Part shown: positions 46,390-54,975 of the stretch, one piece after another | How positions within the stretch are numbered: the stretch's first letter is position 1 | Layout of the letters: each line of letters begins with the position of its first letter | Source: Novosphingopyxis baekryungensis DSM 16222 | GTDB taxonomy: Bacteria; Pseudomonadota; Alphaproteobacteria; Sphingomonadales; Sphingomonadaceae | DNA length: 64,000 nucleotides | Reading direction: 5' to 3' | Assembly (NCBI RefSeq): GCF_000420305.1 | Contig: NZ_ATUR01000005.1 | Coordinates: 67,001-131,000, forward strand | The notes under the pieces: generated by a model | The model's database searches: none | Told to the model about the DNA's origin: nothing | The model's input: the letters and a program-made list of their open reading frames with translations, nothing else | Translations under genes and position numbers: made by a program

Positions 46390-46465
46390 GCCGGTTTAGC
46401 TCAGTTGGTAGAGCAGCGGTTTTGTAAACCGAAGGTCGCGGGTTCGACTCCTGCAACCGGCACCA
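46390..46465 (+). tRNA. tRNA-Thr (anticodon TGT)
   Basis: 76-base cloverleaf: acceptor GCCGGTT pairs with AACCGGC, D-arm with the TTAGCTCAGTTGGTAGAGC pattern, anticodon loop TTTGTAA giving TGT, T-arm with GGTTCGA, and an encoded CCA end. It reads ACA codons. Confidence 0.95.
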
Positions 46466-46542
46466 TCTTTCCAAATTGGAAAATCGTTCGGGCGCTGGCG
46501 CTGGCAAGGCTGCTCACAGCCTGGCCCCGCACATCTGGAACG

Positions 46543-46568
46543 AAAAAGGCGGGCCAAAGCCCGCCTTT
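46543..46568 (-). terminator. Terminator of the TonB-dependent receptor gene
   Basis: Perfect ten-base stem AAAGGCGGGC (46545-46554) and GCCCGCCTTT (46559-46568) with a four-base loop. Read on the minus strand it follows the receptor stop by about 30 bases and ends in a T tract (complement of the A run at 46543-46547). It may also stop transcripts coming from the rarA/tRNA-Thr side. Confidence 0.85.
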
Positions 46569-46597
46569 CCCTCAGCATGCGTCTTTGATCTTTATGA

Positions 46598-49594
46598 TCA
46601 GAACTTGAAGCCTGCGGCCAGGCCATAACGGCGCGGTTCGACGGTGAAGACGTTGGTGAACAGGCCGGAGCTGGGATCGGTCAGATATTGGCCGGTGATG
46701 GCATTGTTGTCGAACAGGTTCTGCACAAAGCCACGGACGAACCATTTATCCTGATCGCCGTTCAGCTGCACCTGCGCATTGACCAGTTCATACCCCTGGA
46801 TGCGGTCGATATTGCTGTTCTGGGGGCGCGCAAAATACTCTCCCGTATAGACCAGATCGGCACGCAGCTGCAGGCTCATACCATTATCGAACGGCACGAC
46901 ATATTGCGCACCGGCAGAGAACTTGACCCGTGGCGCGCCAGGCAGCTCATTGCCGGTCAAATCCTGGGTGACGCCTGTCGGCAACAAGGGATCGCTGGAG
47001 GCTGGATCGAGCTGGAACGGCAGCGGGCCCGGGCCGAACAGCCCCTGCAGAATGCCGTTCAGCGGCGCCGGTGCACCGCCTGCAACCGCCGCTGTCAGCA
47101 AATCGCACGAAGAGATGGCACCACGCGCATTGGTGCCGGGAACGGGCGTGGTGCCCGCCGCGAACAATGGCTCGCCATTGGCAGGGCCGGTCGCCGCGTT
47201 CAGGAAGCCGTTTATCACGCCGACCAAGGCATCGCCGCTCAGGCCGCCGGTGGGGATCAGCACGCAGTTCGCCGCGCTGGCCACATCCTTGATGATGGTG
47301 ACATCCGGACGGCCCCCGGAGGGATCGCGCGGATCGGTCAGGGTCAGGCCCTTGATCTTCGTTTTCAGATAGCTCGCGCCCAGATTGACGGTAAACTGCT
47401 GGGTTGGGCGGATGATCGCCTCGATCTCCGCGCCATAAATCGTCGCGTCCGTATTGTCGTTGAACGAGGTGCGGTTGAGAATGCGGCTGATCTGCAAATT
47501 GCTGTAATCATAGTAGAAGGCAGCGCCGTTCAGCTGGAACATGCCGCCGGCGAACGTATTCTTGGAGCCGATTTCGAAGGCGTTGATATTCTCCGGCGCA
47601 AAGGTGACCGGCGCATTCAGGGCCGGGTTGACCGGTGGATTGACGCCGCCGGACTTATAACCGCGCGAATAGCTGGCATAGAGCAGATTGTTCGGCGTCA
47701 CCTGGAAATCGATCACGGCGCGCCCGGTGATATCGTCGAACTGGACGTCGGTTTCCCGGAAGGCCTGATTGCCTGCCGTCGCCGGATCGGCATCATAGGC
47801 TCCGAACGTCGCCAGTTCTTCGAAACTGGTCGTTCCGATCAGACCAGCCACATCGAGGATCGGGCTGCGGGACCGCACGGTCTTGTCGTCATTGGAATAG
47901 CGTGCGCCCAAGGTGAGCTTCAGCCGATCATTCAGTTCCAGATAGCCTTCGCCGAAAATGCCATAGCTTTTGAGGCGATATTCAGCGACCGTATTGGCAA
48001 AGAAAGGCGGGGCCAGGAAGAAACCGTCAGCCGCCGCCGCAGCGCCAAGGACTGCGGAGCCATATTCGATACCGGTGGAAACGACGAAATAATCGCCGTT
48101 TCGCGTCTTTTGATCGACATAGATACCGCCGATCAGAAAGTTGAACGGCCCGTCGAAGTCGGAGGACAGTTTGGCCTCGACCGAATATTGATCGGTGCTG
48201 GCGCGCGACCGGTCAAAGTCGGTCGACCGGGGCGAACAGCCGAAACGCTTGCCGCCGAACTGGCCCACTAGCGTCTCATCGGGATCGGATGCGCAGAAGG
48301 CGTTGTTCTGCAGCACGGACCCGACGCTGTTGGGAAACAGGGCCGCTGCGGCGTTGGCCCGCGCGAAGCTTTCCGCCGAGAACGGATCGGATGTGGCGAG
48401 GGTATAATCGACGCGGCTGTCGACCTCGTCATGGGTGAACCCACCGCCCAGGGTGAAATCAAACTGGCCGATACGCTGATAGAATTTACCGAGAATATGA
48501 TATTCCTCGGCAAAATAGGTCGGCGTGAAATCGGTGTTGACGGTGCGCAGGTCGGTTGGATTGACGGTGCCGGCGAAAATATCCGGCCGGTTGGTCATAT
48601 TGGAAATGCCGAAATTGCCGAGCGCGCCGCCCTGCGCAAGCGATTGCAGTGCGAACAGCTGGCGCGATGACAGCGCGGCACCCAAGGTGGAATTGCCGTT
48701 GGTCGTCTCAAACTCCAGCCGGTCCGGCGAACAGCCCAGAATGGCGGTCACGTCGCGGTTGCAAAGCTGCTTCTGGATGCGCGAGCGATTGTCGTCCTCG
48801 TGGAAATAATAGCCGATGATATCCAGCACGGTGTCCGGGCTCGGCTCGAACCGCAAGGTGCCGCGAATGGCGTAGAGATCGCGATCATCGATGCGGCTGT
48901 CGTCGAACAGGTTCTTGGTATAGCCGTCGCGGTTCAGGTAAAATCCCGCCAGACGCACGCCGAACATATCGCCCAGCGGCACATTGACCATGCCCTTGAC
49001 CTGGATCGAGTTGAAATTGCCATATTCGGCCTCGCCGGACGCGTGGATACCGGACAGATCCGGCTTCGCGGTGATAACGTTGACCACACCGGACGTCGCG
49101 TTGCGCCCGAACAGGGTGCCTTGCGGCCCGCGCAGAACCTCAATCCGTTCCAGATCGAAATATTCCGTTTCGAACAGGCGCGTGGAAAGCAGCGGAATGT
49201 CGTTGCTGTGTACAGCCGTCGCGCTGTCGCAGGAGAAACCTACGCACAGATCGCCGACGCCGCGAATGGTGAAGGAGGATGTGGTGAAGTTGCTCTTGGA
49301 GAACACCACATTTGGCAGGCTGGACTGAAGATCGAGCGCGTTGTTGATCTGCTGCTCGTCCAGCGCTTCCTCGCTGAAAGCGGATACCGCGATCGGCACG
49401 TCCTGCAGCCGCTCTGCCTGGCGCTGTGCAGTGACGACGATCTCCCCGTAAAGCGGCGGGGCAACGGCCTGCGCGCGTGCCTGGGAGTTGGCCTGCACAG
49501 TATCGGTGTCGGACTCGGGCACCTCCTGAGCGAAAACGGGAACGGTGGTCAGCGCGCCGATGGCGCACGCGACTAGCAACAGCGATTTGCGCAT
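46598..49594 (-). CDS. TonB-dependent outer-membrane receptor
   Basis: 998 residues from ATG 49594 (AGGA upstream); the frame extends to 49774 without a signal peptide. A signal peptide (MRKSLLLVACAIGALTTVPVFA, cut near 22) is followed by the plug domain (about 45-160: EIVVTAQRQAERLQDVPIAVSAFS, NVITAKPD-like close with LRGPQGTLFGRNATSGVVNV) and a long 22-strand barrel ending in RRYGLAAGFKF with terminal Phe. Four pairs of cysteines lie in extracellular or plug loops. The ligand is unknown; neither a siderophore locus nor a TonB gene adjoins it. Confidence 0.93.
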   Translation of the reverse strand: MRKSLLLVACAIGALTTVPVFAQEVPESDTDTVQANSQARAQAVAPPLYGEIVVTAQRQAERLQDVPIAVSAFSEEALDEQQINNALDLQSSLPNVVFSKSNFTTSSFTIRGVGDLCVGFSCDSATAVHSNDIPLLSTRLFETEYFDLERIEVLRGPQGTLFGRNATSGVVNVITAKPDLSGIHASGEAEYGNFNSIQVKGMVNVPLGDMFGVRLAGFYLNRDGYTKNLFDDSRIDDRDLYAIRGTLRFEPSPDTVLDIIGYYFHEDDNRSRIQKQLCNRDVTAILGCSPDRLEFETTNGNSTLGAALSSRQLFALQSLAQGGALGNFGISNMTNRPDIFAGTVNPTDLRTVNTDFTPTYFAEEYHILGKFYQRIGQFDFTLGGGFTHDEVDSRVDYTLATSDPFSAESFARANAAAALFPNSVGSVLQNNAFCASDPDETLVGQFGGKRFGCSPRSTDFDRSRASTDQYSVEAKLSSDFDGPFNFLIGGIYVDQKTRNGDYFVVSTGIEYGSAVLGAAAAADGFFLAPPFFANTVAEYRLKSYGIFGEGYLELNDRLKLTLGARYSNDDKTVRSRSPILDVAGLIGTTSFEELATFGAYDADPATAGNQAFRETDVQFDDITGRAVIDFQVTPNNLLYASYSRGYKSGGVNPPVNPALNAPVTFAPENINAFEIGSKNTFAGGMFQLNGAAFYYDYSNLQISRILNRTSFNDNTDATIYGAEIEAIIRPTQQFTVNLGASYLKTKIKGLTLTDPRDPSGGRPDVTIIKDVASAANCVLIPTGGLSGDALVGVINGFLNAATGPANGEPLFAAGTTPVPGTNARGAISSCDLLTAAVAGGAPAPLNGILQGLFGPGPLPFQLDPASSDPLLPTGVTQDLTGNELPGAPRVKFSAGAQYVVPFDNGMSLQLRADLVYTGEYFARPQNSNIDRIQGYELVNAQVQLNGDQDKWFVRGFVQNLFDNNAITGQYLTDPSSGLFTNVFTVEPRRYGLAAGFKF

Positions 49595-49872
49595 GTGAAA
49601 ATCCTCTCCGATGTCTCCCCGCCCCAATCGAAGCGGCAGCCGGTTATCCGGTCTGTAAGGCGCTTCATCCGATGCAATGGGCAACTTGTCTAGTGAGTAC
49701 GACAGAAACATACCGTAAAACTGAATAGTAGGCGCCAAATGTTGCGCCACCGCCACATTGGTGCAGTGAAGCATTTCAATTGAGGACCTACCCTCTGCGG
49801 TAATTTATGTTCTGCCTGTCCAGATTTGGCTTGCGCGAACGACGGGGCATCTTAGAACATAGTGCGAACGCC

Positions 49873-51114
49873 ATGGCCAAACTCGATCGACTCCAGAAGC
49901 TGACAATTCTCGCCGACGCCGCGAAATATGATGCGTCCTGCGCGTCGAGCGGATCGATCAAGCGCAACAGCAAATCCAGCGGCGGGATCGGCTCCACTAC
50001 CGGCATGGGCATCTGCCACAGCTATGCGCCCGACGGGCAATGCATTTCGCTGCTGAAGATCCTGCTGACGAATGTCTGCATGTTCGATTGTCATTATTGT
50101 ATCAATCGGTCGTCCAGCGATGTTCGGCGGGCCGCCTTCACGGTGGATGAAGTGGTCGATCTCACCATGGATTTTTACAAACGCAATTATATCGAGGGCC
50201 TGTTTCTTTCCTCCGGCATCATCCGTTCACCCGATTATACGATGGAGATGCTCGTCCAAGTCGCCAAGAAGCTGCGGATCGAGCATAAATTCGGTGGCTA
50301 TATCCATCTCAAGACCATTCCGGAGGCAGATCCTGCGCTGCTGGCCGATGCCGGCCTGTATGCCGATCGGTTGTCGATCAACATCGAGTTGCCGAGCGAT
50401 GCCGCTATTGCCGAATTCGCGCCGGAGAAAAGCGGGCCGTTGATCCGCAAGACCATGGCCGATCTGTCCGGACGCATTACCGAAGCAAAGGTGGAGCGCA
50501 GGAAAAGCCGAAAGGCGCCGCTGTTCGCGCCCGGCGGGCACAGCACCCAGATGATCGTAGGCGCAGATGCATCGGACGATGCGGCGATTTTGCAGACCAG
50601 TGCCAAACTGTACACCGGCGTGGGATTGAAGCGCGTCTATTATTCCGCGTTCAGCCCCATTCCCGACGCCAGCAAGCGCCTCCCCCTCGCCGCCCCGCCT
50701 CTGATGCGCGAACACCGGTTGTATCAGGCGGACTGGATGTTGCGCTTCTATGGTTTCTCGGTCGGCGAAATCATCGCCAATGCGCAAGGTGGCCTGCTCG
50801 ATCTCGATGTCGACCCCAAGATGGCCTGGGCGCTGATGAACCGGCAGAGTTTTCCGGTCGATCTTAATCGGGCGCCGCGTGAGATGTTGCTGCGCGTGCC
50901 AGGTCTTGGCACCAAAGGCGTGGGCGCGGTGGTGCGGGCACGGCGGTTCGGACGGTTGCGATTGGCCGATGTCGAACGGTTGTGCCGGTCGACGCGAAAG
51001 ATGCGGCCCTGGATCATCGCCGAAGACTGGCACCCTGGCGCGCGGCTCGACAGCGACATGCTGCGCGCACAGATGGCCCGCCCGGCCAAGCAGATGGACC
51101 TGTTTGCGGCATGA
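49873..51114 (+). CDS. Putative DNA modification/repair radical SAM protein
   Basis: 413 residues from ATG 49873; the frame runs back to 49807 with a less likely start. The radical SAM cysteines are CMFDCHYC in LTNVCMFDCHYCINR, preceded by GICHSYAPDGQCISLLKILL. The C-terminal part contains helix-hairpin-helix signs (LNRAPREMLLRVPGLGTKGVGAVVRARR, about 345-372), a non-specific DNA-binding fold. This matches the family often found beside UdgX-type proteins, which lies 16 bases downstream here. Reaction unknown; it is distantly like spore photoproduct lyase families. Confidence 0.85.
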   Translation: MAKLDRLQKLTILADAAKYDASCASSGSIKRNSKSSGGIGSTTGMGICHSYAPDGQCISLLKILLTNVCMFDCHYCINRSSSDVRRAAFTVDEVVDLTMDFYKRNYIEGLFLSSGIIRSPDYTMEMLVQVAKKLRIEHKFGGYIHLKTIPEADPALLADAGLYADRLSINIELPSDAAIAEFAPEKSGPLIRKTMADLSGRITEAKVERRKSRKAPLFAPGGHSTQMIVGADASDDAAILQTSAKLYTGVGLKRVYYSAFSPIPDASKRLPLAAPPLMREHRLYQADWMLRFYGFSVGEIIANAQGGLLDLDVDPKMAWALMNRQSFPVDLNRAPREMLLRVPGLGTKGVGAVVRARRFGRLRLADVERLCRSTRKMRPWIIAEDWHPGARLDSDMLRAQMARPAKQMDLFAA

Positions 51115-51130
51115 GGACCGGCTCACCCCC

Positions 51131-52579
51131 ATGATCCGGATCGCGCTCGCTGCCGAGACGGATATTGCAGGCTGGCGCGATGCTGCACGGGGGCTTCTGC
51201 GCGCGCAAATTGCACCGGCAGATGTGGACTGGCAGGTGGGCCGAGACAGCTTGTTTGATCATGCCGGTGACGATCGATCTAGCGTTGGCGGGCGCGCAAA
51301 CGACATTCCCCCGCCCCGCGGTCCGCAGCCAGTGATATCGAAGGAACTGCTCAGACAGATCGAGACGGCGCTGCTGCACAGCGATCCGGAAAGGTTCGCG
51401 CTGGGCTATCGCATCGTTTACCGCGCCCAGAGCGAGCCTAAAATCTTCCTGAATCCGGCCGATCCCGATATGCACCGCCTTCGCGGCCTGTCCAAATCGA
51501 TCCGCCGGGACATTCATAAAATGCATGCCTTTGTGCGTTTCCGGAAGATCGGATCGGATGAAAACGGGCGGGAAAGTTTCGTCGCCTGGTTCGAGCCGGA
51601 GCATCATATCACCTTGGCGGTGGCCCCCTTTTTCCGCAATCGGTTCACTGGCATGAACTGGCTGATCGTGACGCCGGAAGCGAGCATCGCCTGGGATGGT
51701 CAGACGCTGGCAACCGGACCCGGCGGCGCCAAATCCGATGTGCCGCAGGAAGACGCGGTCGAAGCGGAGTGGAAGGCCTATTATGGTGCCATCTTCAATC
51801 CTGCGCGCCTGAAGACCAAGGCCATGCTGGCGGAAATGCCGGCCAAATATTGGAAAAATCTGCCCGAAGCGGCGTTGATCCCCGGACTGACACGCGAGGC
51901 GGAGACCAGAATGAACGCGATGATCGACAAGGAACAGACGGCGGCCATCGCGATCAAGGATGTCATGGCCCCGGCGCAGGCCCATGGCTTCACCGACTTG
52001 GACAGCCTGTACAAGGCGCTCTCAGCGGCAACCGACTATCCGCAGGAGGACTTCTCCCCGACATTGGTGCCGGGCGAAGGGCCGGGCGATGCGCCGATGA
52101 TGTTTGTGGGCGAGCAGCCTGGCGATCAGGAGGATCAGGCGGGCCGCCCCTTTGTTGGCCCAGCCGGACAATTGCTGGACCGCGCCCTCGCGGCCGCCTC
52201 GGTGAACAGGGACCAGGCCTATGTCACCAATGCGGTCAAGCGCTTCAAATTCGTCCAGCGGGGCAAGCGGCGCATTCATTCCAAACCCAGCAATCAGGAT
52301 GTGGAATATTATCGCTGGTGGCTGGAGCAGGAACGGCAGATCGTGCAGCCGCAGGTGATTGTGGCGCTGGGTGCCACGGCGGTGCGTGCCTTGACGGGCA
52401 AGAGCCTCACCATATCACGCAATCGCAGCCAGCTGATTGACTATCGCGATGGCGCAAAGCTGCTGATTACCGTGCACCCCAGCTATCTTCTACGCCTGCC
52501 CGACGGCGCGGGCCAGAAAGTGGAATATGAAAAATTCCTGCGCGATCTGGCGATGGCGCAAAGTGCGCTGGCAGCGTGA
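51131..52579 (+). CDS. udgX: UdgX-type uracil-DNA glycosylase fused to a DUF4130 domain
   Basis: 482 residues. The N-terminal half (about 70-250) is a DUF4130-like domain (RLRGLSKSIRRDIHKMHAFVRFRKI), and the C-terminal half is a uracil-DNA glycosylase with motif A GEQPGDQED (327-335), GRPFVGPAGQLLDRAL, the UdgX R-loop KRRIHSKP with His383 (the residue that becomes covalently linked to uracil-DNA in UdgX), and motif B HPSYLLR (449-455). It has no cysteine anywhere, unlike Fe-S family 4/UdgX enzymes. Coupled to the next gene by GTGA. Likely to bind or excise uracil. Confidence 0.88.
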   Translation: MIRIALAAETDIAGWRDAARGLLRAQIAPADVDWQVGRDSLFDHAGDDRSSVGGRANDIPPPRGPQPVISKELLRQIETALLHSDPERFALGYRIVYRAQSEPKIFLNPADPDMHRLRGLSKSIRRDIHKMHAFVRFRKIGSDENGRESFVAWFEPEHHITLAVAPFFRNRFTGMNWLIVTPEASIAWDGQTLATGPGGAKSDVPQEDAVEAEWKAYYGAIFNPARLKTKAMLAEMPAKYWKNLPEAALIPGLTREAETRMNAMIDKEQTAAIAIKDVMAPAQAHGFTDLDSLYKALSAATDYPQEDFSPTLVPGEGPGDAPMMFVGEQPGDQEDQAGRPFVGPAGQLLDRALAAASVNRDQAYVTNAVKRFKFVQRGKRRIHSKPSNQDVEYYRWWLEQERQIVQPQVIVALGATAVRALTGKSLTISRNRSQLIDYRDGAKLLITVHPSYLLRLPDGAGQKVEYEKFLRDLAMAQSALAA

Positions 52580-52893
52580 GCGGGCCGCCGAAAACCCCCG
52601 ATGGCCGCTATATCGTGGTCGACGGCATCATGTGGCGCGCCACCCGCCCCGATCTGGATGCCGCAAAGGAAAAGGCGCTGGTCGGTGACTTGGTGGACGC
52701 GCGCCGTGCGGTGAAAACGGCGGACACGGACCAGGCGACCGCCGATGCCCGTGCGCGGGTAGATATAGCCAAGCGCGCCTTGGGCGAGCGCGGCCCGGTC
52801 TGGTGGACCGATGGCGCGCCCGATTACAACCGCCGCGCCATCGCCAACACGCCCTATGCCGATTGGTGGGAGGAGCGCTCAGCCAAGGCGTAG
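52576..52893 (+). CDS. Small conserved protein downstream of udgX, unknown function
   Basis: 105 residues from GTG 52576, which overlaps the udgX TGA as GTGA. Conserved-looking segments are DGRYIVVDGIMWRATRP, an alpha-helical AAKEKALVGDLVDARRAVKTA region (about 30-68) and a C-terminal ALGERGPVWWTDGAPDYNRRAIANTPYADWW. It has no signal, no membrane span and no recognised domain; the helical and tryptophan-rich ends suggest a small DNA- or protein-binding module. Similar proteins in databases are, to recollection, called hypothetical or mislabelled as transporters. The coupling to udgX suggests a joint task. Its end overlaps the muramidase gene by 15 bases in opposite orientation. Confidence 0.8.
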   Translation: MSGPPKTPDGRYIVVDGIMWRATRPDLDAAKEKALVGDLVDARRAVKTADTDQATADARARVDIAKRALGERGPVWWTDGAPDYNRRAIANTPYADWWEERSAKA

Positions 52894-53628
52894 CGCGGCG
52901 CGGGTGGCCGGTCCGGCGATCCCGTCCACCACCAGCCCGGTGCTGCGTTGAAACCGGCGCAGCGCCGCGTCGGTGTCCGGCCCGAAGATGCCGTCCGACG
53001 ATATATCCAACCTGGCCTGTAGCGCCCGAACGGCGGCGCCGTGGCTGCCGATCTTCAGCCGGGCGTGGCGCGCATAGGCTTCGGCGAGCCGCGCATCATA
53101 TCGGTTCCTGGCAAAGGCCGGTCCATTATAGACCCGCGCGAAAGCCCGCCAGTCCTGCCGCTGCAAGGATCCTTGAAGACCCTTCGCACATGCAAAGGCC
53201 ACAAAGGCCGCAAGATGGTGATCTTCGCTGTCCATCATTGCGCAGACAAACGCCTCGACATCGCCGAACCCCGCCAATGCATGATTGTCCCCCATGATCT
53301 GGAACATGCCCCAGCTGGCAGAGCGCAGCGCGGCCGACCGGTCGCAGGCGATGGCGCGCGCCAGCCGATCATATTGCGCCGACGCCGCGCCATAGCCGCC
53401 CCATCCGGGCGCGCTGATCTCCGGGTGGGATGCGGAAAACTTTCCGTTGGTCAGTCGGTGAAAATAATGCCGCTCGAACAGCATCCGGGGCCGTCCGTCC
53501 GCATCGAAACCGCCCTGGCTTTCCACCGCGATAACGGCGTGGATCGCTGCCGGATCGCATGCCAGCGTTCGCGCCGCTGTGCCGATGGCGCCGTCGCTCA
53601 GCCGTTTCGCCCTGCCTTTGAAATCCAT
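52879..53628 (-). CDS. N-acetylmuramidase with C-terminal peptidoglycan-binding domain
   Basis: 249 residues from ATG 53628. The catalytic DUF3380-like N-acetylmuramidase domain (about 20-180) shows the glutamate in HAVIAVESQGGF (Glu35) and LFERHYFHR; the tail (about 185-248) is a PG_binding_1 fold with LQARLDISSDGIFGPDTDAALRRFQ. It has no signal peptide or membrane span, like phage endolysins that need a holin for release. No holin or other phage gene is nearby, so it may be an isolated chromosomal copy, a cargo of a gene transfer agent or secreted by another route. A second ATG at 53652 lies upstream. Confidence 0.85.
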   Translation of the reverse strand: MDFKGRAKRLSDGAIGTAARTLACDPAAIHAVIAVESQGGFDADGRPRMLFERHYFHRLTNGKFSASHPEISAPGWGGYGAASAQYDRLARAIACDRSAALRSASWGMFQIMGDNHALAGFGDVEAFVCAMMDSEDHHLAAFVAFACAKGLQGSLQRQDWRAFARVYNGPAFARNRYDARLAEAYARHARLKIGSHGAAVRALQARLDISSDGIFGPDTDAALRRFQRSTGLVVDGIAGPATRAALRLG

Positions 53629-53720
53629 AACCTTCGCTCCCGATAACCACATCGGTTGGTTGAGCTAGAGAGATATTTCCAACATTACACGCGGATTTTC
53701 AGGAGTGAGAATGCAGATGT

Positions 53721-54770
53721 TCAGGCAGGATCGGAGGCTTCCGCCTCGGACTCGATATCTTCCAAAACGTCGACATCATGGCCCAGCGTCTCGCGCGACC
53801 ATAATTTGGCCACCAGCGTATAGATCACCACGGTAATCGGCGCGGCCAGAATGATGCCGATGGTGCCGAACAATGTGCCCATCGCGCCCAGCGTGAAAAT
53901 CAGCAGGGCGGGCGGAATGGCCACGGCATAGCGCTGCACGATGGGTGTCAGCACATTGCCTTCGATCTGCTGGGCTATGAAATAGACCAGCACCGCCCAG
54001 AGCAGCTTGTCCGGATCGTTCGCAAAGGTGATCAGCACGCCCGGCCCCGCGCCGATGAACGGCCCGACCAGCGGAATGAAATTGGTCAGCGCGCTGATCA
54101 GTCCAAGCGCGCCGGCAGAGGGCACGCCGACGATCATCAGACCGACATAGACCATGGTGCCGACCGCGGTCATGGTGACCAGCTGCGCCGCCAGATAGCG
54201 CCGCAGCGCCTGCCCGCTTTCGCTCAGCGCGGACAGGACGACGCCGGATTTGGCCTTGGGAAACAGCTTGGAAAAGCCGCGCGCATACATGCCCGGATCG
54301 AGCGCCAGATAGATGCCGCCGACCAGAACCAGCACCAGATTGGTGACCAGCCCCAGCGCGCCCCAGGCCAGGTTGACGGCGCGGCCGAAGAGGTTCTGGA
54401 TGTCCGGCGTGGCCGATTCGATGACCGATCCGAACGGAAGGCGCGATATCCAGTCCCGCACGACTTCATAGGATTCGGTCAGCCGCGAACCGAGATTGTC
54501 GAACTGCGCACTGAGCGACTGTCCGAACAGATAGCCAAATCCCACAAGCAGGCCGACAATGATCAACAGTGCGAGCAGAACCGATGCCGTTTCGGGCATA
54601 CCGCGCGCCTGCAAGGGATCGGAAAAGGCGCGGATCACGGCGGCGACCAGCACCGCGGCGAAGATCAGCAGCAGGGTGGCGGTAACCTTTACCAGCAGCA
54701 GCGCGATCCCGACAAGCAGCAGCACGATCAGGGTGCTGCGCACAATATCGGCCTTGGTCAGATTAGTCAT
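53721..54770 (-). CDS. AI-2E family transporter
   Basis: 349-residue multi-pass membrane protein, the PerM/TqsA superfamily. A first hydrophobic pair (about 12-50), an amphipathic middle, then spans with VYVGLMIVGVPSAGALGLISALTNFIPLVGPFIGAGPG, the family signature, and VLVYFIAQQIEGNVLTPIVQRYAVAIPP. The ATG at 54770 follows GGGGGCGGC. Members carry small solutes, with quorum signal AI-2 export proved for TqsA only; other members act in Na+/H+ exchange. No link to neighbouring tRNA-Leu beyond position. Confidence 0.9.
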   Translation of the reverse strand: MTNLTKADIVRSTLIVLLLVGIALLLVKVTATLLLIFAAVLVAAVIRAFSDPLQARGMPETASVLLALLIIVGLLVGFGYLFGQSLSAQFDNLGSRLTESYEVVRDWISRLPFGSVIESATPDIQNLFGRAVNLAWGALGLVTNLVLVLVGGIYLALDPGMYARGFSKLFPKAKSGVVLSALSESGQALRRYLAAQLVTMTAVGTMVYVGLMIVGVPSAGALGLISALTNFIPLVGPFIGAGPGVLITFANDPDKLLWAVLVYFIAQQIEGNVLTPIVQRYAVAIPPALLIFTLGAMGTLFGTIGIILAAPITVVIYTLVAKLWSRETLGHDVDVLEDIESEAEASDPA

Positions 54771-54795
54771 GCCGCCCCCTTCGTGCCGTGCCGGC

Positions 54796-54880
54796 TGGTG
54801 CCCCTGGCCGGAGTCGAACCGGCACTCCTTTCGGAACTCGATTTTGAGTCGAGCGCGTCTACCAATTCCACCACAGGGGC
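54796..54880 (-). tRNA. tRNA-Leu (anticodon CAA)
   Basis: 85-base class II tRNA on the minus strand. The acceptor GCCCCTG pairs with CAGGGGC, the anticodon loop CTCAAAA sits on stem CTCGA/TCGAG giving CAA, a long variable arm is present, and the 3' CCA is encoded (complement TGG at 54796-54798). It reads UUG codons. Confidence 0.95.
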
Positions 54881-54975
54881 ATGGACGGCAGGTCGAGCGC
54901 TTTACGCATCCCCGGCGGCAAGGGCAATGGCTAGTGCGCAACGCACCAGCATTTTCCCCCTGCCGCCGTTTTAGC

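Noticed and set aside
46390-46465. tRNA-Thr and tRNA-Leu (54796-54880) as attachment sites for an integrated element
   Set aside because: No integrase, no direct repeat of the tRNA ends and no phage-like genes next to either.
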